The notes: a model not told the origin generated them from the sequence alone. 43,101 bases of DNA from an uncultured Actinomycetes bacterium (GCA_903873715.1 CAIQPS010000002.1:1-43101), one strand, 5' to 3'; positions 7,050 to 15,904 are shown, counted from the first letter of the stretch. Made by a program: numbers and translations.

Positions 7050-8677
7050 GTGCCGCCAACGAAGACCTGAGCGCCGCGCGCGGCCGCATCGCCGCGGCCT
7101 ACGACCCGCTGCTGCTGCAGGAGGCTGGCCACCGGCTGACCGACCTGCTCGCCGCGCACATCACCAAGGCGGAGGCCGGTCTGTCCGATGCCGTGCTCCC
7201 CTGGGTGGAGCCGGCCGAGGGCATCCGCGCGGCCACGGACTATCTGCGGGGCCCGGCCGCCTTCGCGCCGCCTCTCTCTCGTGACGGCGACCCGTGCGAG
7301 GAGGCGGCAGCCGAGCGGTCGTTCTCCCGGGACGATCTTGCCGCTCACTTCTCCAGACTGGTCGAGGTCATGCTCCAACGTGGCCTCAACCTCCACGACC
7401 CTCGCTACATCGGCCATCAGGTACCGGCTCCGGTGCCGTTGGGCGGGCTGTTCGATGCGGTCGGTTCGGTGACCAACCAGGTGATGGCCATCTACGAGAT
7501 GGGCCCCTTCAGCACGGCCGTGGAACAGGCCATGATAGGCGAACTGGGAGCGGCGCTCGGCTGGGAGCCGGGGACGTTCTCGGGCGCCGTCACGCACGGC
7601 GGATCGCTCGCGAACCTCACCGGCCTGCTGACCGCGCGCAACGTCGCCCTGGGCGATGTGTGGGAACAGGGGCTGGCATCGAGAGCTGTGGCCGCGACCG
7701 GCGCCGGCGGCGCCGCGGGACCGGGGCCCGGCGCAGCCGCCCTCGCGCCCGTCCTGGTCGCCCACGCCGAGACCCACTACAGCGTGGCGCGCGCGGCCGG
7801 CATCCTGGGCATCGGTAGCCACCGGGTGGTGAAGGTCGGACTGGACGCGCGCGGCCGCATGGACCCGGCACTGCTGGACGACGCGCTCAACCGCCTTGAC
7901 GAGGAGGGGCGGCCGGTGGTGGCCGTGGTGGCCTGTGCCTGCGCGACGCCCACCGGCGCCTTCGACCCGCTGCACGAGATCGCCGATGTCTGCACTCGTC
8001 ACGGAGTGTGGCTGCACGTGGACGCCGCGCACGGAGGCGCGGCCGTGCTCAGCGAGCGGCATCGCCATCTCGTCGCCGGCCTGGAAAGGGCCGACAGCGT
8101 CGTCTGGGACGCCCACAAGATGCTGTTCGTGCCGGGGCTGTGCGCTTTCGTGCTCTACCGCGACCGGGCCAACCGGTTCGAGGCGTTCCGGCAGGACGCT
8201 CCCTACCTCTTCGACCCCGCCGCGCCGAGCCTCGCCGAGTACGACAGCGGCATCAAGACCGTCGAGTGCACCAAGCGTGCCGCTGCTTTCGGCTTGTGGG
8301 GCGTGTGGTCGCTGTTCGGGCGGCAGCTGTTCGCCGACATGGTCGATGTCACCTTCGAGCTCGGCCGCACCTTCTACGACAAGCTCCAGGCGGCCGGCGA
8401 CTTCGAGCCTCTTCACGACCCGCAGTGCAACATCGTGGTGTTCCGGCACGTGCCCGCGGAGCTGCGGGACGCGCCCGCCCAGAAGATCGGCGACTTCCAG
8501 CTCGAACTGCGGCGGCGGATCATCGAATCCGGCGACTTCTACATCGTGCCCTTCAAGAGGGACGGCATAGGCGCCCTGCGGGTGACCATCATCAACCCGC
8601 TGACCACCGCGGAGCATCTCGACGCTCTGATGGAGGCGCTGCGGCGCCACGGGAGAGACCTGCTGGCGGGCCGTTAG
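7046..8677 (+). CDS. group II pyridoxal-phosphate-dependent decarboxylase
   Basis: A 543-residue fold-type I PLP enzyme of the glutamate/2,4-diaminobutyrate/aspartate decarboxylase group. Visible: RYIGHQVPAPVPLGGLFDAV substrate region, THGGSLANLTGL phosphate-binding loop, HYSVARAAGILG, HVDAAHGG with the PLP-pyridine Asp, and WDAHKML with the Schiff-base Lys. Length fits the family. The substrate cannot be set from motifs. Its start overlaps the stop of the DUF190-CBS gene (ATGA), so it is translationally coupled to a fluoride-response operon, an unexpected partner. Proton-consuming decarboxylation could ease HF-driven acidification, but that is speculation. Confidence 0.88.
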   Translation: MSAANEDLSAARGRIAAAYDPLLLQEAGHRLTDLLAAHITKAEAGLSDAVLPWVEPAEGIRAATDYLRGPAAFAPPLSRDGDPCEEAAAERSFSRDDLAAHFSRLVEVMLQRGLNLHDPRYIGHQVPAPVPLGGLFDAVGSVTNQVMAIYEMGPFSTAVEQAMIGELGAALGWEPGTFSGAVTHGGSLANLTGLLTARNVALGDVWEQGLASRAVAATGAGGAAGPGPGAAALAPVLVAHAETHYSVARAAGILGIGSHRVVKVGLDARGRMDPALLDDALNRLDEEGRPVVAVVACACATPTGAFDPLHEIADVCTRHGVWLHVDAAHGGAAVLSERHRHLVAGLERADSVVWDAHKMLFVPGLCAFVLYRDRANRFEAFRQDAPYLFDPAAPSLAEYDSGIKTVECTKRAAAFGLWGVWSLFGRQLFADMVDVTFELGRTFYDKLQAAGDFEPLHDPQCNIVVFRHVPAELRDAPAQKIGDFQLELRRRIIESGDFYIVPFKRDGIGALRVTIINPLTTAEHLDALMEALRRHGRDLLAGR

Positions 8678-8735
8678 CCCGGGCGAAGGCCGCTCAGGGC
8701 CCGGCTCGCCGTCCGGCGGCCGTGGATCCCGACCG

Positions 8736-9356
8736 TCAGGCCCGGGTCACCCTGAAGGGCACCGAATAAGTGAACATGCTCCCCGTGTAGCCGCTGTACG
8801 TCACCGTGATGGTGATGGTCGCCGTGTACACCGTGCCGGAGGTGCCCGGGACCGCGGTGCGGATGTTCACCTGCTGCTTGGCTCCGGCAGCCATCGTCAC
8901 GGAGGCGCTCCGCCCGGAGTTGCCCACGTTGGCGAAGCCGATCCCGTTGATGACGTTGTTCGGGTCGACAGAATCGATTATCGCCACCGTGATGGAGGTC
9001 ACGCCCGCGGGGAAGGTGGAGGGGGCCTTCACCGTGAAGACGCGGGTCTCGTTGGTGTTGGCGCTCGGCTCCTTGCCCAGGTTGACGCTCAGCGTCGCGT
9101 CGCTGCCGGTGGCGGCCATGGCCGTCGGGGTGACGCCGGCCTGGGTGTAGTAGCCGTTGAGGCCGTCGGGGTCGGTGCCGGTGGGCGACGCCTGGGAATA
9201 GAGATGCAGGAAGTCCGACACGCCGGCGCTGGTGGCCGAGGCGGTCGACGAACTGGCCGCGGTGAAGGTGGCGCCCGAGGTAGCGACGATGCTTCCGGCG
9301 ACGGCCGTCAGGACGGCCAAGGCGATGGCTATGAGGAGTCGGCGCTTCACCGTCAC
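8736..9356 (-). CDS. SipW-dependent secreted protein (TasA/camelysin-like)
   Basis: A 206-residue exported protein. The N-terminus (KRRLLIAIALAVLTAVAG) is followed by SGATFTAASSSTASATSAG, the GATFTA-type site typical of SipW substrates. The remainder is a Thr/Ser/Val-rich beta-sandwich-like domain ending FTYSVPFRVTRA, with no cysteines. GTG start overlaps the stop of the signal peptidase gene by 4 nt (GTGA), making it the last gene of the operon. Probably a surface or fibre protein; fibre formation is inferred from TasA. Confidence 0.7.
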   Translation of the reverse strand: MTVKRRLLIAIALAVLTAVAGSIVATSGATFTAASSSTASATSAGVSDFLHLYSQASPTGTDPDGLNGYYTQAGVTPTAMAATGSDATLSVNLGKEPSANTNETRVFTVKAPSTFPAGVTSITVAIIDSVDPNNVINGIGFANVGNSGRSASVTMAAGAKQQVNIRTAVPGTSGTVYTATITITVTYSGYTGSMFTYSVPFRVTRA

Positions 9357-9916
9357 TTGGCCTCGGCGGGGTCGCAGAGGGGGTCGAGCGCCGGGTCGGA
9401 CGGGCAGCCCGGGTCCTCCTCGTCTTCCTCCGGTCTCTTGCGGAGCCAGGAGACGGTGAAGCCCATGATCAGCAGCCCGACCACCACCAGCAGCACGGTA
9501 CGGACCACCCGCAGCGTGAAGGCCGCGAGCACGTAGCCCACCCAGGGCATGTGGAAGGCGTACTTGGCCTGGACGCTCTTATCGAGAGTGAACTGCCACG
9601 GGTCGACCGCCTCGTTGGCGTCACCCTTGGTCTTGAACACCGGCCTGCCCGTGTCGTCCTTCTGGATGTCGACGATGCGGTGGGTGACGTTGGCCGGCAT
9701 GCTCGGCGGGCGGAAGGTGATGACGTCGCCCACCCGCAGGCTGCTGACCGGGACGGTCTTGTCGAAGACGATGGACCCTTTGGAGATGGAGCCCGTCATG
9801 GATCCGCCGGTGATCACGTACATCGACACACCGAGAGCGTGAGCGGCCACGCCCCCGCCAATGATGGCGAGCGCGACCACGGCGAAGAGCGACCAGGCGA
9901 TGATCCTGCGCTTCAT
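9353..9916 (-). CDS. sipW: SipW-type signal peptidase I (Ser/His, ER-like)
   Basis: A 187-residue membrane signal peptidase. An N-terminal helix is followed by VITGGSMTGSI with the nucleophile Ser, VGDVITFR, and NVTHRIVDI, where His replaces the general-base Lys of bacterial LepB, as in archaeal, ER and SipW enzymes. Then come TKGDANEAVDP and a C-terminal helix with a basic/acidic cytoplasmic tail. In Bacillus SipW processes TasA and TapA; here it is flanked by its likely substrates and overlaps both neighbours by 4 nt, so one coupled operon is clear. Confidence 0.9.
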   Translation of the reverse strand: MKRRIIAWSLFAVVALAIIGGGVAAHALGVSMYVITGGSMTGSISKGSIVFDKTVPVSSLRVGDVITFRPPSMPANVTHRIVDIQKDDTGRPVFKTKGDANEAVDPWQFTLDKSVQAKYAFHMPWVGYVLAAFTLRVVRTVLLVVVGLLIMGFTVSWLRKRPEEDEEDPGCPSDPALDPLCDPAEAK

Positions 9917-10473
9917 TGGGTCACTCCGGTGAAGGTGAGGGTCTCGGTGGTGGATAGGTTCTGGAGCGCTGCCGCCCCGTTGGCTGCGGGGAAGGCCACG
10001 GTGAAGCGGAAGTTCTTGGTCGTCCCGGGGGTGAAGCTGCCCAGGGACACCCCGCCCGACACGGACTGGAGGTCGGCGAACTTGCCGGTCCAGAGGGTGG
10101 TGGCGGTCCCGGTGACGTCCTCGATCTGCAGCGTGACGGCCCCGGCCAGCGCGTTCCCGTCGCCGGTGCCGGTGAGGGTCACCACGCTGGTGCAGTTACC
10201 GGTCACGGAGATCGAGAGGGTCCCGGCGGTGGAGGGGCCGCCCGGGATCAGCTTGGTGGCAGTCACCACGGCCGTCGAGGCCTTCGAGTTGGTCAGCACC
10301 ATGGTGCCGGCGGTGAAGACGGAGCCCGGGTTCTTCGAGTTGCTCGTGTACGAAGCCCCCGACCGGCCGATCTGAAGGCCCAGGAGCAGCGAGAGGGCCA
10401 GGGCGGCGATCGCGGCGAACGCGATCATCGTCCGGGTCCTTGGTCTCCGTGCTGTCTTGGCTGCCTTGCTCAT
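9913..10473 (-). CDS. SipW-dependent secreted protein (TasA-like)
   Basis: A 186-residue exported protein: basic N-terminus (KTARRPRTRT), hydrophobic core (MIAFAAIAALALSLLLG), then SGASYTSNSKNPGSVFTAG, the SipW-site pattern shared with the neighbour at 10607. The mature region is beta-rich with NCTS, TLQIEDVTG and FTVAFP segments similar to TasA-family proteins. ATG 10473 is chosen as it begins the signal; the frame extends further upstream but in shadow-like sequence. A strong GC hairpin lies just upstream, and its stop overlaps sipW (ATGA). Confidence 0.75.
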   Translation of the reverse strand: MSKAAKTARRPRTRTMIAFAAIAALALSLLLGLQIGRSGASYTSNSKNPGSVFTAGTMVLTNSKASTAVVTATKLIPGGPSTAGTLSISVTGNCTSVVTLTGTGDGNALAGAVTLQIEDVTGTATTLWTGKFADLQSVSGGVSLGSFTPGTTKNFRFTVAFPAANGAAALQNLSTTETLTFTGVTQ

Positions 10474-10542
10474 GTCTTCCCGGCTTCGTCTACCTTCGTG
10501 TCGTGTCGGCGGCGCTTCCGTGGGTGCTCTTGGGATGTGTGG

Positions 10543-10580
10543 CCGGGCCCGCCGAGGTGGTAGACCTTCGGCGGGCCCGG
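10543..10580 (-). other. GC-rich hairpin inside the TasA/SipW operon
   Basis: CCGGGCCCGCCGA (10543-10555) and TCGGCGGGCCCGG (10568-10580) form a perfect 13-bp stem with a 12-nt loop. It sits between the first and second genes of the operon and has no U-tract on either strand. It could act as a partial terminator or a 3' stabiliser giving more of the first (major) protein than of the downstream genes. Confidence 0.6.
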
Positions 10581-10606
10581 CTGCGGACCTACTCGCGAGC
10601 TGTCGG

Positions 10607-11179
10607 CTACTGGATGGCGGCCCAGTCGAACTCGACGGTGCTGCTGCTGCCCATGTAGGCGTTGTCACCGGAGGCGTTGTCGGCCGGGATGTCGCCTTTC
10701 GGGAAGGTGACGGTGAACGTGTAGGTGTGGGAGGCGCTGGCGGCGTACGTCACGGCGGCCAGGGAGGTGAAGTCCTTGAGGTTGCCGTTGTAGACCACGG
10801 TGCTGCCGTCTTCGATCTTCAGGGTGAGGACGTTGAACAGGTGGCCGCTGCGGACGGGGTTGGTGCCCGTGGTGTCGGCGGTCTTCTGCATCGACAGGGT
10901 GAAGGCGCCGGAGATGTCACCGGTGTTCTGGATGGTGACGGTACCGGTCTGGACGTCGCCCGGCTTCATCTTGTCCATGGTCAGGATGGCGGCGCCGTCT
11001 TTGCTGTTGCTGTTGACGATCTTGCCGGCGGTGAAGACGTTGCTCGGGTTGGCGGACGTCGAGGTGAAGTCGGCGCCGCTGCCGACCAGGAAGGCGGAGG
11101 CGAGCACGATGCTGGCGGCGAGGAGGCCGCCGGCGGCGACGAGCTTGCGCCGCTTGGAACTGAGCGAGAAGCGTTTCAT
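10607..11179 (-). CDS. TasA/camelysin-like secreted protein, first gene of operon
   Basis: A 190-residue exported protein with a basic N-terminus (SLSSKRRKLVAA), a hydrophobic core, and SGADFTSTSANPSNVFTAG at the expected SipW cleavage region. The mature domain has the TasA-family pattern: MKPGDVQTGTVTIQNTGDIS, TLKIEDGSTVVYNGNL, YTFTVTFP. GGGAG lies 8 nt upstream of ATG 11179. Placement ahead of sipW matches the Bacillus tapA-sipW-tasA logic, and the hairpin following it would favour high expression of this product as the main fibre subunit (inference). Confidence 0.8.
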   Translation of the reverse strand: MKRFSLSSKRRKLVAAGGLLAASIVLASAFLVGSGADFTSTSANPSNVFTAGKIVNSNSKDGAAILTMDKMKPGDVQTGTVTIQNTGDISGAFTLSMQKTADTTGTNPVRSGHLFNVLTLKIEDGSTVVYNGNLKDFTSLAAVTYAASASHTYTFTVTFPKGDIPADNASGDNAYMGSSSTVEFDWAAIQ

Positions 11180-11242
11180 TCTGTATCTCCCTTTCCTACT
11201 TGTTCTCGATCTGGTTGCGGATCTGCCTGCTGCTGGTCTCTT

Positions 11243-11803
11243 CTATCTGGAGCGCGTGGTGCGCATTGCTGCCGTGCCATCGTAGTGTGGGGCCCCTCGT
11301 ATGCCATCGGATGGAACGCCTGATGCGCCCTCCGCCGATTCGCCAGTCTTACCCTGGACGAAAGGCATAGATCCGAGCGAGCGGTCGTACCGGGGCCCGG
11401 CGTGGGCCCGGCGGATCGTCTCCAGGAGCATGCCGGCGCTCGACTCCTTGAACAGGCAGCAGAGGGCGCCTGCTTCGAGGGCCCGGCGCTCGATCTCCGG
11501 GTCGGCGTAGCTCGCCAGGGCGATGATGTGGCAGTTCGGATCGATCTCTTTCATGCGCCGGGTGACGATGGGACTGTCCATGCTGGGGGCCGCGAGTTCC
11601 ATCACGACAACCTGGGGCCGGGTATCGGTGAAGAGGCGAAGGGCCTCCATGGCGGAGCCGGCCTCGGCGACTATCTCCAGATCGGCGCACGTGGAGAGGA
11701 AGACCCGCAGCCCGTGGCGGACCCGCGCGTGCTCGTCGACCACCATGACCCGGACGGGGGCCGGTCCCCGTCCCGTCCTTTGCCCTTGTTCGTTCGCTGC
11801 CAT
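11243..11803 (-). CDS. degenerate stand-alone receiver (pseudo-receiver)
   Basis: A 186-residue protein with one receiver domain (about residues 17-135) and a disordered C-terminal tail but no DNA-binding domain. It is a close paralogue of the receiver at 15192 (shared VRHGLRVFLSTC / VRQGLRTFFSTC and EAGA signatures). The phosphoacceptor Asp of MDM is Glu here (VVMELAAP), the switch Thr of LTS is Ala (ALAS), and one acidic-pocket Asp is Glu (VVDEH), while the Lys (LFKE) is kept. It should not be phosphorylated normally and may mimic the active state. It sits 63 bp upstream of the TasA operon on the same strand and divergent from the kinase gene. Confidence 0.8.
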   Translation of the reverse strand: MAANEQGQRTGRGPAPVRVMVVDEHARVRHGLRVFLSTCADLEIVAEAGSAMEALRLFTDTRPQVVVMELAAPSMDSPIVTRRMKEIDPNCHIIALASYADPEIERRALEAGALCCLFKESSAGMLLETIRRAHAGPRYDRSLGSMPFVQGKTGESAEGASGVPSDGIRGAPHYDGTAAMRTTRSR

Positions 11804-11888
11804 GCAGGCACAGTAGCCTGGGGTGCTGCTGGTGCCATCTGGCAGGTGTTCATGTCTTGCCTAGCTAGAACGCCATACTGATACCTGG

Positions 11889-14800
11889 ATGAAGGTCATA
11901 GGCGGCCGGGCGCGTATCATTCCAGAGATGGATGAGACAGTAGACGAGGTTACCCACGCCGAGATCCCTGTGGACGCGACTCCGCGCCGCCGCGGGCTGA
12001 CCCGCCGCGTGGAGTCGGACCTCGTGCACCGCGTGTCGCGGATCGTGACCGAGACTGCCGATCCGTTCACCGCCCTGATCACCGTCACCGAGGAGGTGGC
12101 CCGGGTCTTCAAGGCCGGCCTGGTAGGCGCGATGATCCTGGGCGAAGGCTTGGACGGGCACCATCTGGCGCTCTCGGACCCGGCGCTGCGGGAACAGGCC
12201 GATGCTCTCTTCTCCGAACAGATCCGCCGGGACGACGGTCTCATCACCGCCCTGCGTCAGTCGGGTTTCCAGCTGCGGACGGACGGTCCACCCGCCTCGG
12301 CCCCTATCGGCTGGCGGCATCTTTTGGGCGCCGAGCGTCTGGGCCCGGCTTTGCTGGTCCCCTTCATCGTCCGCGGAGTCACCGAGGGCGGGCTTGTGAT
12401 CGTCCGAGAGCCTGGTGGAAGCGCGTTCGACGAAAGCGAGACCTGGGCCGCCGAGAGCATCGCCGGCATTCTTGCCCTCTCCATAGGGGCCTCGGCGCGA
12501 GCCAACGAGTTGGACCAGTTCTTCGCCACGTCCCTCGAGCTACTCTGCATGATCGACCGGGGCCGGCGTCTCCATCGCCTGAACCCGCAAGGGGAGAAGC
12601 TTCTGGGATATGAGCCGGGACGGCTGGAGGGCTTCGCCTTCCTCGATCTGGTGCACCCCGACGACAGGCCCGCGACGGCAGCGGCGCTCGACGATCTGTT
12701 CGAAGTGCAGGTGCCCGCGCAGTTCGACAACCGCCTGCGTACGGCGGACGGCTCGTATCGGGAGTTCGAGTGGCTGGCGAGACCGGGCAGGGATCTGGTC
12801 TACGCCGCGGGCAGGGACGTCACCGACTTGAAGCGGCAGGCGCGGGCGCTCAAAGAGAGCGAGGACCGGTACCGCCTCATCGCCGAGAACATCAACGACG
12901 TCGTCTTCGTCATGGACCTCGAAGGTATGACCATCGAGTACGTCAGCCCGTCGATCATGCATCTCACCGGACACCTGCCCGAGGAGCTGATCGGTCGCAC
13001 GCCGTTCGCCATCCTCTCTCCGGAGGCGCAGAAGAGGGCCATGGAATCCACCGAGGCGCACACCGCAGGCTCGGAGTCCGGAGACGCGGAAGCGGCCAAC
13101 TATCTGGTGCAGACGGAGTTCTCCAGGAAAGGCGGGGACCAGATCCCCGTGGAGTTGTCGGTGAAAGTCCTCCTTGACGCGGACGGGAAGGCGCGCAAGC
13201 ACGTCACTCTCTGCCGCGATATCACGGTGCGGAAGGTCGCGGAAGAGGCGCTCCGGGAGAGCGAAGAGAGCTTCAGGCTCATCGCCGACAACGTGGCCGA
13301 CGTCATATGGATCCTCGACCTCGCCACCATGCGCCTTTCGTACGTGAGCCCCTCAGTCGAGCGCTTGCGTGGATACACGCCCGCCGAGGTCATGTTGCAG
13401 GACGTCCACGAAGTGGTGACCCCCCGGTCGTACGAGAAGGTCATGGGACTGCTGCGATCCAGTATGGAGCGAGCGTACCGGGGCGAGCAGGTCGCGGTCG
13501 AGAGCCTGGAGATCGAGCAACCCCGCAAGGAGGGCGGCGTGGTCTCGACGGAGATCATCACGCGTCTGCTCTCGGGGCCTGACGGCAGACCCAACCAGGT
13601 CCTGGGCGTGTCGAGGGACATCACCCTGCGGCTCGCGGCCGAGACTGCCTTGCGCGACAGCCGGAAGCGCCTCGAGGACCTGGTGTTCGTCGTCGGCGAC
13701 TGGATATGGGAATCGGACGCCGAGTTCAGGTACACCCTTTGCTCGGAAGGCGTGCGGTCCGTCCTGGGATATGAACCCGCGGATGTGATCGGCAAGCGGC
13801 CGTGGGACTTCATGGTCCCGGAAGACGCGGAGAAGATGCGCGAGCACGCCCGGGAGAGAGCGGCGCGCAAAGAGGGTTGCACCGAGGTCGTCAACCGCAA
13901 CCTACGGCGCGACGGGCGGGAGGTGGTGCTGCTCACATCCTGCGTGCCGATCCTGAACGAGTACGGTGACCTGGCGGGGTTCCGCGGCATCGACAAGGAC
14001 ATCACAATAGCCACGCAGACCCAGGAGTCGCTGCGGCGCAGCGTCGTGGAACTGAACGCCCTATGGCAGATCGCGGAGACGGTGGCCGGTCCGGACGACC
14101 TGAGCGCGGCGCTCACCAGCGTCACCCGTCAGGTGTCCGACGCGCTCGAAGCCCACTTCGCCCTCGTGGTCACGTTTGGGGAGGGCGGGGAAGGGCGGAA
14201 CGTCATCGCCTCCACCAAAGCGGACACAGCCTGGTGTGAAGAGTTGTTCCTCGGGCGCTCGCAGCAGCACATGCCCGGCCTGGCCAAGGTCGCGGCGTCC
14301 GGCGAGCCCCTCGTGCTGAACGACCTGACGTCGGGACCTCTGCCGCCGCTGATGGCCGAGAGCGCCAGGGCCCAGGGCTTCTCTCGCCTGCTGGTGATCC
14401 CTCTGGTGCTGCAGACCGAGACCATCGGGGTGCTGGGAGTCACCCGTTCCGAAGACGCTCCGCCCTTCAGGGAGCGGGACATCGAGTTCGCCCAAGCCGC
14501 GGCCGGGAGCGTGGCGGCCGCAGTCGTACACGCGCGCCTGCGCGTGGAAGAGAACCTCAAGACCGCGAGCCAGGTGCGGGACCACCTGGCACGAGAGCTG
14601 CACGACGCAGTCACCCAGAGCGTGTACTCCGCCAGCCTGATCGCGCAGGCCCTACCGGCCATCTGGAAGCGGTCGCCCGACGACGCCATGAACGGTCTGG
14701 GACAGTTGCAGCGTCTGGTCCGCTCGGCGCTCGCCGAACTGCGCATCCTGCTCTACGAACTGCGGCCGGGCTCGTTGGCCGGTGTAGGTCTGGACCAGCT

Positions 14801-15173
14801 GATCGAGCGACTTGGCGACAGTCTGGCCGGGCAGGCGGACGTCACTGTGACGGTGGAGGCCCGCATAGGGGTGCCGCCGCCCGCCGAGGTGAAGGAAGCT
14901 CTCTACCGGATCGCACAGGAGGCGTTCAACAACATAGCCAAGCATGCGCGCGCGTCCAACGTGAGCGCGGCTGTCGTGGCCGACGCCACCGGTGCCGTCC
15001 TCACGGTAGAGGACGACGGCGTGGGGCTGGACACGGATCCCGTGGAGGGCGATCACCACGGGCTGGCCATCATGGGCGAGCGCGCCGAGGAGATAGGCGC
15101 ACAGTTGCGAATCGGTAGAATAGAGCCCGCCGGCACGCGGTTGATGGTCCGCTGGACCGCGCCGGATCTTTAA
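11889..15173 (+). CDS. multi-PAS/GAF sensor histidine kinase (NarX/LiaS class)
   Basis: A large cytoplasmic kinase without membrane segments. Order: N-terminal GAF-like domain (about 45-195), PAS1 (about 220-320), PAS2 (RYRLIAENINDVVFVMDLEG), PAS3 (SFRLIADNVADVIWILDL), PAS4 (GDWIWESDAEFRY), a GAF domain (about 720-880), HisKA_3 with phospho-His in ARELHDAVTQS, and a HATPase with EAFNNIAKHA, VEDDGVGLD and HHGLAIMGERA. The first ATG (11889) lacks a ribosome site; ATG 11928 is an alternative. A possible promoter (TTGCCT 11857, TGATAC 11879, 16-nt spacer) would favour the later start. The cognate regulator follows 18 bp downstream. Signal unknown; soluble PAS/GAF suggests internal redox or small ligands. 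Confidence 0.92.
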   Translation: MKVIGGRARIIPEMDETVDEVTHAEIPVDATPRRRGLTRRVESDLVHRVSRIVTETADPFTALITVTEEVARVFKAGLVGAMILGEGLDGHHLALSDPALREQADALFSEQIRRDDGLITALRQSGFQLRTDGPPASAPIGWRHLLGAERLGPALLVPFIVRGVTEGGLVIVREPGGSAFDESETWAAESIAGILALSIGASARANELDQFFATSLELLCMIDRGRRLHRLNPQGEKLLGYEPGRLEGFAFLDLVHPDDRPATAAALDDLFEVQVPAQFDNRLRTADGSYREFEWLARPGRDLVYAAGRDVTDLKRQARALKESEDRYRLIAENINDVVFVMDLEGMTIEYVSPSIMHLTGHLPEELIGRTPFAILSPEAQKRAMESTEAHTAGSESGDAEAANYLVQTEFSRKGGDQIPVELSVKVLLDADGKARKHVTLCRDITVRKVAEEALRESEESFRLIADNVADVIWILDLATMRLSYVSPSVERLRGYTPAEVMLQDVHEVVTPRSYEKVMGLLRSSMERAYRGEQVAVESLEIEQPRKEGGVVSTEIITRLLSGPDGRPNQVLGVSRDITLRLAAETALRDSRKRLEDLVFVVGDWIWESDAEFRYTLCSEGVRSVLGYEPADVIGKRPWDFMVPEDAEKMREHARERAARKEGCTEVVNRNLRRDGREVVLLTSCVPILNEYGDLAGFRGIDKDITIATQTQESLRRSVVELNALWQIAETVAGPDDLSAALTSVTRQVSDALEAHFALVVTFGEGGEGRNVIASTKADTAWCEELFLGRSQQHMPGLAKVAASGEPLVLNDLTSGPLPPLMAESARAQGFSRLLVIPLVLQTETIGVLGVTRSEDAPPFRERDIEFAQAAAGSVAAAVVHARLRVEENLKTASQVRDHLARELHDAVTQSVYSASLIAQALPAIWKRSPDDAMNGLGQLQRLVRSALAELRILLYELRPGSLAGVGLDQLIERLGDSLAGQADVTVTVEARIGVPPPAEVKEALYRIAQEAFNNIAKHARASNVSAAVVADATGAVLTVEDDGVGLDTDPVEGDHHGLAIMGERAEEIGAQLRIGRIEPAGTRLMVRWTAPDL

Positions 15174-15191
15174 CTCGACGGAGGTAGTCAG

Positions 15192-15836
15192 GTGGAGGGC
15201 CCATCCCCGATCAAGGTCATGATCGCCGACGACCACCCCATGGTACGGCAGGGGCTCCGCACGTTCTTCTCCACCTGCGACGACATCCAGGTGGTGGCCG
15301 AAGCGTCTAACGGCGTGGACGCCGTGCAGAAGAACGTCCAGAATGCCCCGGACGTCATCCTGATGGACATGGTCATGCCGATGATGGACGGGGCCGCAGC
15401 CACCGCCCAGATCCTCGCCGACCGGCCGGCTTGCCGGGTCATCGTGCTCACGAGTTTCGTCGATCCGGTCACCGTCAAGCGGGTCCTCGAGGCCGGAGCC
15501 GTCAGCTACCTGCTCAAGGACGCCAGTCCGGACAAGCTCGCGGACGCCATCCGTCAAGCCCACCTGGGCAGAGGCTCGATCGATTCGAGTGCCGCTCAGG
15601 CTCTGGTGGCTGCGCAGGTCCAGGCCAGGCAGCACACCGTCGGCGAAGATCTGACGCAGCGCGAGCGCGAAGTGCTGACCCTGGTGGTCGCGGGGCTCAA
15701 CAACCGGGAGATAGCCTCCAAGCTGTTCCTCAGCCAGGGAACGGTGCGCCTGCACGTCAGCAACGTGCTCCGCAAGCTGGAGGCTCCCAATCGCACGTCC
15801 GCCGCCATGCTGGCCGTGCAACACAACCTGGTGTAG
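15192..15836 (+). CDS. NarL/FixJ-family response regulator
   Basis: A 214-residue regulator: receiver (about 5-122) with DDHP acidic pair, phosphoacceptor in ILMDMVMP, Thr in LTSF and Lys in LLKDA, then a LuxR-type HTH (LTQREREVLTLVVAGLNN, then FLSQGTVRLHVSNVLRKL). GTG start with GGAGG 8 nt upstream. Placed directly after the PAS kinase, so it is the likely partner. The degenerate paralogue at 11243 shares its receiver and may interfere with or bypass this pathway. Target genes are not shown by sequence; the TasA operon and the secreted protein at 16067 are neighbours. Confidence 0.93.
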   Translation: MEGPSPIKVMIADDHPMVRQGLRTFFSTCDDIQVVAEASNGVDAVQKNVQNAPDVILMDMVMPMMDGAAATAQILADRPACRVIVLTSFVDPVTVKRVLEAGAVSYLLKDASPDKLADAIRQAHLGRGSIDSSAAQALVAAQVQARQHTVGEDLTQREREVLTLVVAGLNNREIASKLFLSQGTVRLHVSNVLRKLEAPNRTSAAMLAVQHNLV

Positions 15837-15878
15837 CCGTTCGTACAGACTGGTCCGAGGTCTAGTCCTCCCCGGGAT

Positions 15879-15904
15879 GCACACTGGACTTCGGCCCAGT
15901 GTGC
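15879..15904 (+). terminator. hairpin after the kinase/regulator operon
   Basis: GCACACTGG (15879-15887) pairs with CCAGTGTGC (15896-15904) around an 8-nt loop, 43 nt after the regulator stop. No T-run follows, so it may be a factor-assisted terminator or a 3' end stabiliser. Confidence 0.35.

Noticed and set aside
6326-8650. 774-residue minus-strand open frame
   Set aside because: Antisense shadow of the DUF190-CBS and decarboxylase genes; composition is His/Arg/Gly-rich as expected for high-GC shadows.
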